From CAZOWW01 sp964583765 (lineage in GTDB: Bacteria > Actinomycetota > Actinomycetes > Actinomycetales > Kineosporiaceae): a stretch of DNA of 64,000 bases. Position numbers and translations under genes: made by a program. The notes beneath the pieces were generated by a model, which saw nothing but the letters and a program-made list of their open reading frames with translations, was not told the origin of the DNA and did no database searches. Position 1 is the first letter of the stretch; every line of letters starts with the position of its first letter. The stretch lies in contig CAZOWW010000004.1 in NCBI GenBank assembly GCA_964583765.1, positions 1-64,000 on the forward strand. Direction: 5' to 3'. Below are positions 8,438 through 16,765 of this stretch, in pieces.

Positions 8438-9702
8438 GACGCCTGCTCCGCCACGAGCGCGGGTTCGGTGGCCGCGTCCGGTCTGTCGTCCTCGCCGAGC
8501 GCCGCCGCGGGCATCGGCAGGTCGCCGCCGCCGGGGAAGACCAGCAGTCGGTCGGCGGGCACCTGGACGATCACCCGGTCGCCGGGGGCGAGCCGCTCAC
8601 CCGTGCGCAGGTGCAGGCGCAGGCCGGTCGTCGTGCGCACCTCGACGGCGAGTTCGCGGCCCTGGTACTCCACCACCGACACGATCGCCGGCAGCGTGCC
8701 CTCGGTCCGGTCCTCGCCGACCAGCCGCAGTTCCTCGGGCCGGACGCCGACCACCACCCGATCGCCCGCGGTGACGGCAGCCGCGGCGGTGCCGGCGAGT
8801 CGGACGCCCCCGAGGTCGACGTGCGTGCGGACGCTGCCACCGTCACTGCCACTGCCACTGCCACTGCCACTGCCACTGTCGCCGGGTCCGGAGCCCTCCG
8901 CGGCCGGGACCACGGTTGCCGGCAGCAGGTTGCGGAATCCCATGAAGTCGGCCACGTGCCAGGTGCCGGGGCGCGTGTGCACCTCCTCCGGGGTGCCCAC
9001 CTGCTGCACCCGGCCCTGCCGCAGGACGACCAACCGGTCGGCCATGGACAGGGCCTCTTCCTGGTCGTGCGTGACGTAGACGGTCGTCAGCCCCAGGCTC
9101 TGGTGCAGTCGACGGATCTCCGTGCGCATCTCCAGCCGCAGCTTGGCGTCGAGGTTGGACAGCGGCTCGTCCATCAGCACCAGGGCAGGTTCCAGGACGA
9201 CGGCCCGGGCGATGGCGACCCGCTGCTGCTGGCCGCCGGAGAGCTGACCGGGCAGTTTGCCGGCGTGCTCCTCCAGGTGGACCAGGGCGATCGCGGCCGC
9301 CGTCCGCCGGACGATCTCGGCCTTCGGCAGCCGGCGCATCCTCAGCCCGAACTCCACGTTCCCCCGCACGGTGAGGTGGGGGAACAGGGCGTAGCTCTGG
9401 AAGACCATGCCGAATCCCCGGCGTTCCGGAGGCAGCAGGTCGATCCGCCGGTCGTCCTGCCAGATCCGGCCGTTGGTGAGCGGCAGCAGTCCGGCCAGGC
9501 AGTTCAGCGCCGTCGACTTTCCGCATCCGGACGGCCCGAGCAGGGCGATGAACTCCCCGCGCCGGATCGTCAGATCCAGGTCGGTCAGCGCCCGGGCGTC
9601 ACCGAAGCGGCGCCCCACGCCCTCCAGGCGCAGCTCCTCGAATGTCGTGGCGGACGCCGGAGGCGTCCTGCCCAACGTCGTGGAGGACGCCGGAAGGGTC
9701 AC
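8434..9702 (-). CDS. ABC importer ATPase (PotA/FbpC type with TOBE domain)
   Basis: A 422-aa ATPase that drives the importer. It shows Walker A GPSGCGKST, the Q-loop FQSYALFPHLTV, the signature LSGGQQQR, Walker B LVLMDEPLSNLD and the switch His in YVTHDQEEA, all in the first 240 residues. The C-terminal third is a TOBE-type regulatory domain (VVVGVRPEELRL). A Gly-Ser tract near residues 272-288, encoded by a hexanucleotide repeat, is inserted at the start of this domain. GTG 9702 is chosen because it overlaps the binding-protein stop (GTGA) and has an AAGG ribosome site; a longer reading from 9738 would run into the upstream gene. Confidence 0.9.
   Translation of the reverse strand: MTLPASSTTLGRTPPASATTFEELRLEGVGRRFGDARALTDLDLTIRRGEFIALLGPSGCGKSTALNCLAGLLPLTNGRIWQDDRRIDLLPPERRGFGMVFQSYALFPHLTVRGNVEFGLRMRRLPKAEIVRRTAAAIALVHLEEHAGKLPGQLSGGQQQRVAIARAVVLEPALVLMDEPLSNLDAKLRLEMRTEIRRLHQSLGLTTVYVTHDQEEALSMADRLVVLRQGRVQQVGTPEEVHTRPGTWHVADFMGFRNLLPATVVPAAEGSGPGDSGSGSGSGSGSDGGSVRTHVDLGGVRLAGTAAAAVTAGDRVVVGVRPEELRLVGEDRTEGTLPAIVSVVEYQGRELAVEVRTTTGLRLHLRTGERLAPGDRVIVQVPADRLLVFPGGGDLPMPAAALGEDDRPDAATEPALVAEQAS
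8844..8879. repeat. Hexanucleotide microsatellite inside the ATPase gene
   Basis: Five exact copies of CACTGC plus a sixth (CACTGT) run in tandem. On the coding strand they encode alternating Gly and Ser at the edge of the TOBE domain. A change of one copy would add or remove two residues without a frameshift. Confidence 0.9.
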
Positions 9703-10922
9703 TTGGCCACCTTCGATCCGCCGATCCGCCGGTCCCACTGGTCGAAGGCGGTCACCAGCGCCTTGGGATCCAGCGGTACCTCCTGGGGAGTGCTCGCGAT
9801 GAGCGCGTCGTACTCCGGACGTCCGAACTTCTTGAGGGTGTCCTGGCTCTCCTGGGGGGCCATCGAGAGGTCGACGCCGCTGATCGCCGGGCCGGGGTAG
9901 AAGTAGCCGCTGTCGTAGGCCTTGGCCTGCTGCTCCTTGGTGAGCATGAACTGGATGAGCTGCAGGACGGCGGCCTGCTGGTCGGGGGAGGCGCCCTTCG
10001 GGATCACCGCGTAGTGCGCGTCGGTCACCCAGTGGAAGCCCTGCAGCGTGGTCACCTTCGCGTCGGCCGGGACGGTGCCGAGGACGCGCGGGTTGATGTC
10101 CCAGCCGGTGGTGGTGGCGACGATGTCGACCGTCCCGTTGCCGAGGTCCTTCATCGTCTGGGTGGTGCCGCTCGGGTAGCGGCCGACGTACTTGCCGAGT
10201 TCGGTCAGGTAGGCCCAGGTCTTCGACCAGCCGTTGACCGGGTCCTTCGGGTCGCTGTCACCCAGGATGTACGGCAGGCCCATGAGGAAGGTGCGGCCGG
10301 GGCCGGAGTTGGCCGGACGGGCGTACTCGACCTTGCCCGGGTTCGCCTTGGCGTAGGCGAGCAGCGCGTCGGCTGTCGTCGGCGGGTCGGTCACCTTCGA
10401 GGGCAGGTACTCCAGGAGCGGGCCGGAGGGGTAGTAGGTGACCGTCACCCCGTAGTTCCCGGCCAGGTCCTGCATCTTCCGCGCGGGTTCCAGGTACCCG
10501 CTCATGTTGGACAGGCGCGTGGCGTACGTCGGCAGGAGTTGCTGCCACAGGCCCTGTTCGGTCCCGGCGGCCATGCCGTCGACCCCGGTGAGCACCAGGC
10601 CGATGTCGACCCGCCCGGCGCCCTGCTGCGCCTTGATCTTGCCCACCAGATCGGGTGCCGGTGCCCGGGAGTAGGTCACCTTGGAGATCACGTCCGGGTG
10701 CTGCCGGACGAAGTCGTCGATCATCCCCTGGGTGAGCTGCAGGTTGCCGGCGACGTCCAGGATGTTCAGCGTGACCGGCTTGCTCGGCCTCTCCGGCACC
10801 GTGCCCCCCGTTCCCGAGGCGGAGGTCGAGTCCGGGGAGCCGGGCGCGCTGCAGGCGGTGGCCACGCCGGCCGCGAGCAGAACGGCCGAGACGAGCAGGA
10901 CGCGGTGCCGGATCGTGCTCAT
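9699..10922 (-). CDS. Extracellular solute-binding lipoprotein of the ABC importer
   Basis: A 407-aa exported binding protein. The N-terminus is a lipoprotein signal (MSTIRHR, a hydrophobic core, then ATAC with the lipid-bearing Cys at about residue 24) followed by a Ser/Gly/Thr linker. The mature part begins VTLNILDVAGNLQLTQG and resembles family 1/polyamine-type periplasmic binding proteins. The start ATG at 10922 has an AAAGGGA ribosome site. It lies 35 bp downstream of lacI and overlaps the ATPase start. Its ligand is not evident. Context (LacI regulator, mannonate dehydratase family) favours a sugar acid over a polyamine. Confidence 0.85.
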   Translation of the reverse strand: MSTIRHRVLLVSAVLLAAGVATACSAPGSPDSTSASGTGGTVPERPSKPVTLNILDVAGNLQLTQGMIDDFVRQHPDVISKVTYSRAPAPDLVGKIKAQQGAGRVDIGLVLTGVDGMAAGTEQGLWQQLLPTYATRLSNMSGYLEPARKMQDLAGNYGVTVTYYPSGPLLEYLPSKVTDPPTTADALLAYAKANPGKVEYARPANSGPGRTFLMGLPYILGDSDPKDPVNGWSKTWAYLTELGKYVGRYPSGTTQTMKDLGNGTVDIVATTTGWDINPRVLGTVPADAKVTTLQGFHWVTDAHYAVIPKGASPDQQAAVLQLIQFMLTKEQQAKAYDSGYFYPGPAISGVDLSMAPQESQDTLKKFGRPEYDALIASTPQEVPLDPKALVTAFDQWDRRIGGSKVAK

Positions 10923-10957
10923 GGTGATCCCTTTCGTCGGTGCCGCCCGGGGCGGCG

Positions 10958-11962
10958 TCATTCGGACGGGGTGGGGCGTGGTCCCGGCGGTGCGGTGGTG
11001 CCGCGCACGACGAGGTCGCCGGGGATGCGTACCTGGGGCGCGGGGCGGGCGACGCCTCCCGCCAGCAGTTCCAGGGCCAGCTCGACCGCGGCCCGCCCCG
11101 CGCTCTCGATGCGCAGGGCGAGGGTGGTCAGCGCAGGCTGGACCATGCCCGCGACGTCGATGTCGTCGATGCCGACGACTGAGATCTCGTCCGGGATCCG
11201 GACCCGACGTTCGGCCAGGGCGTGGCACAGGCCGACGGCCACCAGGTCGTTGAAGGTGACGACGGCGGTGGCCTCGCTCAGCAGGACGGCCTCGACGGCG
11301 ACGTGACCGCCGTCGAAAGAGGGGGGGAAGTGCCCGAGCTCGGTGAGTTGGACGCCGAACTCGGCGGACGCCTCGCGCAGGCCGCGCAGCCGCTGGCCGT
11401 TCGACCAGCTCAGGCGCGGGCCCCCCGCGAACCCGATCCGGGCGTGGCCGAGCCCGGCGAGGTGCTCGACGATCTGGCGCATCCCGCCCAGGTCGTCGAA
11501 GACGACCGCCGGGACGTCGGGCGCGGTGCGGTTGACCAGCACGGTCGGCCCGAGGGCGGCCGCCTCCCGCAGGTCGTGGGGCCGCATCCGGGGCGAGCAG
11601 AGGATCAGGCCGTCGACCTGCTCGGTAAGTGACCGGACCAGGGCCGGCTCGACCGCCGGGTCCTCGTCGGTGTCCATCATCAGCACCCGCTGGTCGGCGC
11701 GGTGCGCGTGGTGCTGGATGGCGCGGACCAGGCGGGGGAAGAACGGGTTGGCCAGGTCGGGCAGGAGCAGTCCGAGGCTGCCGGTGCGCCCGGTGATCAG
11801 TGCGCGCGCGGCCCGGTTCGGCTGGTAGCCGAGGTGCTCGGCGACCCGCAGCACCCGTTCGCGCGTGCTGGCGCCCACCTTCTCGGGCACCGTCAGCGCG
11901 CGGGAGACGGTGGACGGGGACACGCCGGCCGCGCGGGCCACGTCGGTGATCGTGACGGCCAT
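10958..11962 (-). CDS. LacI-family transcriptional repressor
   Basis: A 334-aa regulator. The N-terminal helix-turn-helix and hinge read ITDVARAAGVSPSTVSRAL and YQPNRAARAL, as expected for LacI/PurR. The ligand-binding part has the usual GLLLPDLANPFF, GLILCSP, VVFDDLGG, ARIGFAGG, FNDLVAVG and VVGIDDID blocks. It is the first gene of the importer operon and divergent from manD; two palindromes in the shared 254-bp promoter region match LacI operators. It probably represses both directions and releases DNA on binding a sugar or sugar acid, which is inference. Confidence 0.92.
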   Translation of the reverse strand: MAVTITDVARAAGVSPSTVSRALTVPEKVGASTRERVLRVAEHLGYQPNRAARALITGRTGSLGLLLPDLANPFFPRLVRAIQHHAHRADQRVLMMDTDEDPAVEPALVRSLTEQVDGLILCSPRMRPHDLREAAALGPTVLVNRTAPDVPAVVFDDLGGMRQIVEHLAGLGHARIGFAGGPRLSWSNGQRLRGLREASAEFGVQLTELGHFPPSFDGGHVAVEAVLLSEATAVVTFNDLVAVGLCHALAERRVRIPDEISVVGIDDIDVAGMVQPALTTLALRIESAGRAAVELALELLAGGVARPAPQVRIPGDLVVRGTTAPPGPRPTPSE

Positions 11963-12010
11963 GACCCCTCCCCGGTGTGTCAGCCCCCCGCTCGGACTCG
12001 CCGTGAAGCA

Positions 12011-12024
12011 TCCAATCGTTTGCA
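12011..12024. promoter_or_regulatory. LacI-type operator O1
   Basis: TCCAATCGTTTGCA fits the LacI-family consensus TGCAAnCGnTTGCA with one mismatch. It lies 49 bases before the lacI start, where it could block transcription of the lacI-importer operon. Confidence 0.6.
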
Positions 12025-12138
12025 GCCCATGTCAACGCCTTCGACAGCACTTGTCAGTGCTTGACCCGCTTTCGACCTGTGGTTATCGGCAGTAATCGAC
12101 GTATTCGACCTGATCGGCAGCGGCCGTCTACAGCCTCG

Positions 12139-12152
12139 TGCAATCCTTTGCA
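12139..12152. promoter_or_regulatory. LacI-type operator O2
   Basis: TGCAATCCTTTGCA has perfect TGCAA/TTGCA arms separated by four bases. It lies 65 bases before manD and 128 bp from O1 on the manD side of the divergent region. Confidence 0.6.
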
Positions 12153-12216
12153 TCGCCCCCGCCGGAGACCCCGTCCGTCCGGCGTCGGGTCGTCCGACGA
12201 CGGAGGAGGCAATCGC

Positions 12217-13431
12217 ATGAGGATCACCGAGGCGGCAGTGATCGTCACCTGTCCGGGCCGCAACTTCGTCACCCTGCGGCTGACGACGGACGAGGGGGTG
12301 ACCGGACTCGGCGACGCCACCCTCAACGGGCGCGAGCTCGCCGTCGCCGCCTACCTGACCGATCACGTCGCCCCCCTGCTCGTCGGCCGGGACCCGCACC
12401 GCATCGCGGACATCTGGCAGTACCTCTACAAGGGCGCGTACTGGCGGCGCGGGCCGGTCACCATGAGCGCGATCGCCGCGGTCGACGTGGCGCTGTGGGA
12501 CATCAAGGGCAAGGTGGCCGGCCTCCCGGTCTACCAACTGCTCGGCGGCCGGGCCCGGGAACGGGTGCTGGTGTACGGGCACGCGAGCGCCGAGACGATC
12601 CCGGGCGTGCTGGACCGGGTGCAGCACTTCGTGGACGCCGGCTACCGCGCCGTCCGGGTGCAGTGCGGTGTGCCGGGCCTGCCCGCGACCTACGGGGTCG
12701 GGCAGGTGGTGGGCCGGTCCTACGAACCGGCGGAGGCGGGGGCCGCGCCGGTCGAGGCCACCTGGTCGACGGAGCGCTACCTGGACGTCGTGCCGCGGCT
12801 CTTCGCGGCCGTCCGGGAGCGGTTCGGCCCCGACCTGCACCTGCTGCACGATGTCCACCACCGGTTGACCCCGATGGAGGCGGCCCGGCTGGGCGAGAGC
12901 CTGCGGCCCTACCGGCCGTTCTGGATCGAGGACCCGACCCCGGCGGAGAACCAGCGCGCCTTCGAGTTGCTGCGCGCGCACACCTGCGCGCCGATCGCGG
13001 TCGGCGAGGTGTTCAACTCGATCTGGGACTGCCAGGATCTGATCACCCAGCAGTGGATCGACTACATCCGGGCGACCGTCGTGCATGCCGGGGGGATCAC
13101 CCACCTGCGCCGGATCCTGGACCTCGCCGACCTCTACCAGGTGCGCAGCGGGTGTCACGGTGCCACCGACCTGTCACCGGTCTCGATGGCGGCGGCCTTG
13201 CACCTCGACGTCTCGATCCCGAACTTCGGGATCCAGGAGTACATGCCGCACACGGCCGAGACGGACGCCGTCTTCCCGCACTCCTGGCGCTTCGAGCGAG
13301 GGGACCTGTACCCGTCGGAGGAACCCGGCCTCGGGGTGTCGCTCGACGAGGAGGCGGCGGCCGCCTTCCCCTACCGGCCGGCCTACCTGCCGGTGAACCG
13401 TCTGGAGGACGGCACCCTGCACAGTTGGTGA
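12217..13431 (+). CDS. manD: Enolase-superfamily sugar-acid dehydratase (mannonate dehydratase/RspA family)
   Basis: A 404-aa enzyme, the normal length for ManD. It contains family blocks ITEAAVIVTCPGRNFV, YKGAYWRRGPVTMSAIAAVD, DIKGKVAGLPVYQLLGG, VYGHASAETI, the metal-binding series LHDVHHRLTP, EDPTPAENQ and VGEVFNSIWD, then TVVHAGGITH, GCHGATDLSPVSMAAALHLD and QEYMPHT. ManD removes water from D-mannonate to give 2-keto-3-deoxygluconate; many family members act slowly on gluconate or mannonate, so the exact substrate is open. ATG 12217 follows GGAGGAGG at ideal spacing. The gene is divergent from a LacI-led importer operon. Its stop is inside a 23-bp repeat array. Confidence 0.88.
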   Translation: MRITEAAVIVTCPGRNFVTLRLTTDEGVTGLGDATLNGRELAVAAYLTDHVAPLLVGRDPHRIADIWQYLYKGAYWRRGPVTMSAIAAVDVALWDIKGKVAGLPVYQLLGGRARERVLVYGHASAETIPGVLDRVQHFVDAGYRAVRVQCGVPGLPATYGVGQVVGRSYEPAEAGAAPVEATWSTERYLDVVPRLFAAVRERFGPDLHLLHDVHHRLTPMEAARLGESLRPYRPFWIEDPTPAENQRAFELLRAHTCAPIAVGEVFNSIWDCQDLITQQWIDYIRATVVHAGGITHLRRILDLADLYQVRSGCHGATDLSPVSMAAALHLDVSIPNFGIQEYMPHTAETDAVFPHSWRFERGDLYPSEEPGLGVSLDEEAAAAFPYRPAYLPVNRLEDGTLHSW

Positions 13432-13517
13432 GCCAGGGCGGGTGGGCCGGGTGAGCCAGGGCGGGTGGGCCCGGGGAGCCGGAGAGGGTGGGCCCGGGGA
13501 GCCGGAGCGGCCGGGCG
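13428..13517 (+). repeat. 23-bp tandem array starting at the manD stop codon
   Basis: Copies begin at 13428, 13451, 13474 and 13497. The first two share 21 identical bases beginning gtgagccagggcggg and include the manD TGA; copies three and four have diverged (gggagccggag core). The array fills most of the gap to the metG promoter. Confidence 0.85.
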
Positions 13518-13543
13518 CGGGGAATCCGGGTGGCGCAGGTCCC

Positions 13544-13549
13544 TAGGAT
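13544..13549 (+). promoter_or_regulatory. -10 box of a probable leaderless metG promoter
   Basis: TAGGAT is followed by six bases and then the metG ATG at 13556, the same layout as at alaC. No Shine-Dalgarno-like sequence is present. Confidence 0.5.
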
Positions 13550-13555
13550 CGGCCC

Positions 13556-15358
13556 ATGACGCATGTTCTCTCCGCGGTGGCCTGGCCCTACGCCAACGGC
13601 CCGCGACACATCGGCCATGTCGCCGGCTTCGGCGTTCCCTCCGACGTGTTCAGCCGGTACATGCGCATGGCGGGGCACGACGTGCTCATGGTCTCGGGCA
13701 CCGACGAGCACGGGACGCCGATCCTGGTGCAGGCGGAGCAGGAGGGCGTGACGCCCAAGCAGCTCGCCGACCGCTACAACCGGGTGATCGTCGAGGACCT
13801 GCACGCCCTGGGTCTGTCCTACGACCTGTTCACGCGCACCACGACCCGTAACCACTACGCGGTGGCCCAGGAGCTGTTCCGGGTCGTGCACCGCAACGGC
13901 TACATGGTGCCCAAGCTCACGACCGGCGCGATCTCGCCGTCCACCGGGCGCACGCTCCCGGACCGCTACATCGAGGGCACCTGCCCGCGGTGCGACTACG
14001 ACGGCGCGCGTGGCGACCAGTGCGACAACTGCGGCAACCAGCTGGACGCGGCGGAACTGAAGAACCCACGCAGTCGGATCAACGGCGAGGTGCCGGTCTT
14101 CGTGGAGACCGAGCACTTCTTCCTCGACCTGCCGGCGCTCTCGCAGACCCTCGGGACCTGGTTGTCCGCACGCACCGACTGGCGTCCCAACGTCCTGAAG
14201 TTCTCGCTCAACCTGCTGGACGACGTCCGGCCGCGGGCGATGACCCGGGACATCGACTGGGGCATCCCGGTGCCCCTGCCCGGCTGGGAGGACAACCCCG
14301 GCAAGCGGCTGTACGTGTGGTTTGACGCCGTGATCGGCTACCTCTCGGCCTCGATCGAGTGGGCGCGGCGCAGCGGGGACGACGACGCGTGGCGGCAGTG
14401 GTGGAACGACCCGGCGGCGCTGTCGTACTACTTCATGGGCAAGGACAACATCACCTTCCACTCCCAGATCTGGCCGGCCGAGCTGCTCGGCTACGCGGGG
14501 GAGGGGGCGCGCGGCGGGGAGCCCGGGGTGTACGGGCGGCTCAACCTGCCGACCGAGGTGGTCAGCAGCGAGTTCCTGAGCATGGAGGGCAAGAAGTTCT
14601 CCTCCAGCCGCGGCATCGTCATCTACGTGCGGGACATGCTCTCCCGCTACCAGCCGGACGCCCTGCGCTACTTCATCGCGGTCGCCGGTCCGGAGAACCA
14701 GGACACGGACTTCACTTGGTCGGAGTTCGTGCGGCGCACCAACGACGAGCTCGTCGCGGGCTGGGGCAACCTCGTCAACCGCACCGCCTCGCTGATCCAC
14801 AAGAACCTCGGGGCGATCCCGGCCCGCGGGCAGCTGACCGAGGCGGACTCCGCACTGCTGGCGGCCACCGGCGCCGGGTTCGGCACCGTGGGCGAGCTGC
14901 TGCGCACCCACCGGCAGAAGCAGGCCGTCGGCGAGGCGATGCGGATCGTCGGTGAGGTGAACAAGTACCTGTCCGACCAGGCTCCCTGGAAGCTGCGCAC
15001 CGCCGATCCGGCGCGGATGGCGGACGTGCTGCACGTAGCGGCCCAGGCGGTGAGCGACTGCCGCACCCTGCTCTCGCCCTTCCTGCCGCACAGCGCGCAG
15101 CAGGTGCACGAGGCGTTCGGCGGCACCGGGACGGTCTCGCCGCAGCCGCGGATCGAGGAGGTCGACGACCTCGACGGCGGCCCCGGGTACCCGGTGATCC
15201 AGGGGGACTACCGGCTCGGGGAGACCGTGGCCCGGTGGGAGTCGGTCCCGGTGGTGGCGGGCACGCCCCTGCCGGCGCCGTCCCCGGTGTTCCGCAAGCT
15301 CGACGACTCGGTGATCGCCGAGGAGTTGGCGCGGCTGGAGGGGGAGAGCAGTTCCTGA
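13556..15358 (+). CDS. metG: Methionyl-tRNA synthetase
   Basis: A 600-aa class I synthetase that charges tRNA-Met, including the initiator. The HIGH motif is exact (residues about 18-21, in PYANGPRHIGHVAGF). A four-cysteine zinc knuckle lies at about 143-162 (CPRC...CDNC). The catalytic loop KFSSS, the KMSKS equivalent, is near residue 345. The anticodon-binding helical domain includes WGNLVNRTASLI. There is no C-terminal EMAP/tRNA-binding domain, as in many actinobacterial enzymes. The ATG is fixed by the leaderless promoter and by VLSAVAWPYANG. It begins the conserved metG-tatD-rpfB-rsmA-ispE series. Confidence 0.95.
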   Translation: MTHVLSAVAWPYANGPRHIGHVAGFGVPSDVFSRYMRMAGHDVLMVSGTDEHGTPILVQAEQEGVTPKQLADRYNRVIVEDLHALGLSYDLFTRTTTRNHYAVAQELFRVVHRNGYMVPKLTTGAISPSTGRTLPDRYIEGTCPRCDYDGARGDQCDNCGNQLDAAELKNPRSRINGEVPVFVETEHFFLDLPALSQTLGTWLSARTDWRPNVLKFSLNLLDDVRPRAMTRDIDWGIPVPLPGWEDNPGKRLYVWFDAVIGYLSASIEWARRSGDDDAWRQWWNDPAALSYYFMGKDNITFHSQIWPAELLGYAGEGARGGEPGVYGRLNLPTEVVSSEFLSMEGKKFSSSRGIVIYVRDMLSRYQPDALRYFIAVAGPENQDTDFTWSEFVRRTNDELVAGWGNLVNRTASLIHKNLGAIPARGQLTEADSALLAATGAGFGTVGELLRTHRQKQAVGEAMRIVGEVNKYLSDQAPWKLRTADPARMADVLHVAAQAVSDCRTLLSPFLPHSAQQVHEAFGGTGTVSPQPRIEEVDDLDGGPGYPVIQGDYRLGETVARWESVPVVAGTPLPAPSPVFRKLDDSVIAEELARLEGESSS

Positions 15359-15366
15359 GCGCGGGC

Positions 15367-16235
15367 GTGAGGGGGCCGGACGACCGCCGGCCCCCGAACC
15401 GCTTCCCCTTCCGGTCGCCGACACGCACACCCACCTGGGCCACGCCCGTTCCGGGGAGAGCGCGTGGCCGGTGGAGGAGGCCCTCGCGGCCGCCGCCGCG
15501 GTCAACGTGACCCGAGCCGTGCAGATCGGGTGCGAGCTGGAGTCCGCGCGGTGGACGGTCGACCTGCTGGAACGCGAGCAGCGGCTCGTGGGGGGGATCG
15601 CCCTGCACCCGACCGAAGCCTCGCGTGCCGTCACGGACGCGGGGGGTGGTGCTGCCGGGGCGCAGGCGCTGGCGGCGGCCCTGGCCGAGATCGAGCAGCT
15701 GGCCGCCCATCCCCGGGTGCGGGTGATCGGGGAGACCGGCCTGGACCACTACTGGATCCCCGCGGACGACGCGGCGGCCAGGGCGGCCCAGGAGGAGTCC
15801 TTCCGGTGGCACATCGACCTGGCCAAGCGGTTCCGCAAGGTGCTGCAGATCCACGACCGGGACGCCCATGCCGACGTGCTGCGGATCCTGCGGGCCGAGG
15901 GCGCCCCCGAGCACACGGTGTTCCACTGCTTCTCCGGGGACGCCGCGATGGCCAAGGAGTGCGCCGACGCCGGGTGGTACCTCTCCTTCGCCGGCACACT
16001 GACCTTCCGCAACGCTGGTGAGCTGCGCGAGGCGCTCGTCGCCGTCCCGTTCGAGCAGGTCACGGTCGAGACGGACGCCCCCTACCTGACCCCCGCGCCG
16101 TTCCGGGGCCGGGTGAACTCCAGCTACCTGGTGCCGCTGACCGTGCGCTGTGTCGCGCAGACCCTGCACCGGGACCTGACCGAGGTCTGTGCCGGGCTCG
16201 ACGCGACCGCGGAACGGCTCTACGGGCCCTGGTGA
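15367..16235 (+). CDS. tatD: TatD-family metal-dependent deoxyribonuclease; no in-frame start codon visible
   Basis: The protein has the TatD metal ligands: HTH in VADTHTHLGH, the Glu of VIGETGLDHYW, His of LQIHDRD, HCFSGD and the Asp of VETDAPYLTPAPFRGRVN split by normal spacing. The reading frame that contains the HxH motif is open from 15315, yet it holds no ATG, GTG or TTG before that motif. The first in-frame start, GTG 15471, would remove the essential HxH. GTG 15367 would work if one G were missing from the G run at 15371-15375, giving a Pro-rich leader typical of actinobacterial TatD. So either a sequencing indel or a real frameshift is present. TatD degrades 3' DNA ends. It follows metG. 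Confidence 0.85.
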
Positions 16236-16765
16236 CCTGGAGCGGCCCGGTGCGGTCCGGTACCGCGTGGGGCCGGACGGGTGGACGGGTTGGGCCGAGC
16301 AGGTGAAATCGGCTGGACCGGACGGGGGGAGATCGGTGCGCCGGTCGGGGGAGAGGGCCCGCGGCGAACGGCGGGCGGGGCTGCTCCTGACGGAGGACGG
16401 CAGGGGACTCGGTCGGCGGATTGACGAGAGACCGGGACCTTCGGCATCTCAAGGAGTAGGGTGTCAGCTGAGCGTGATATTGTATGAACTGATAGTGACT
16501 GGACTCACAATCCCCCGTGGGTGTCGCCCCCACCTGGGGTGATGCCGACCGGGTGGTCAAACTGCCCGCCGTAATCACAGTCGGTCACTTCCTGACACGA
16601 TGCGTTTCTATTACGGTGACCTTGACAGCCGGTGTCGGACATCCGCTCCGGAACCGCGTGGCATGGGCAGGGCTGTGCCGGCCCCCAGCACGTGGGTTCC
16701 CATGGTCTTTACCGATCATGCCGTTCCGGAGTGCCGTGCCCGGGTAGCCCGAGGTCTGGAGCATC
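16236..16765 (+). other. Long leader region of rpfB without a gene
   Basis: This 530-bp stretch has no credible ORF. Two segments (about 16470-16515 and 16570-16625) are markedly more A/T-rich than the surroundings and probably include the rpfB promoter. A hairpin can form at about 16512-16540, with GTGGG pairing to CCCAC inside a CCCC/GGGG outer stem. The hallmark bases of a cyclic di-AMP (ydaO) riboswitch, which often precedes rpf genes in actinobacteria, were looked for and not found. Confidence 0.5.

Noticed and set aside
13428..13517. CRISPR-like array
   Set aside because: The 23-bp units are directly adjacent without spacers and decay in order, which is a slippage array. No cas genes are present.
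16236..16765. c-di-AMP (ydaO) riboswitch upstream of rpfB
   Set aside because: The region has a GGGGTGAT word reminiscent of the motif, but the conserved CCCGACAGCTAACC-type segment and its paired arms are not present.
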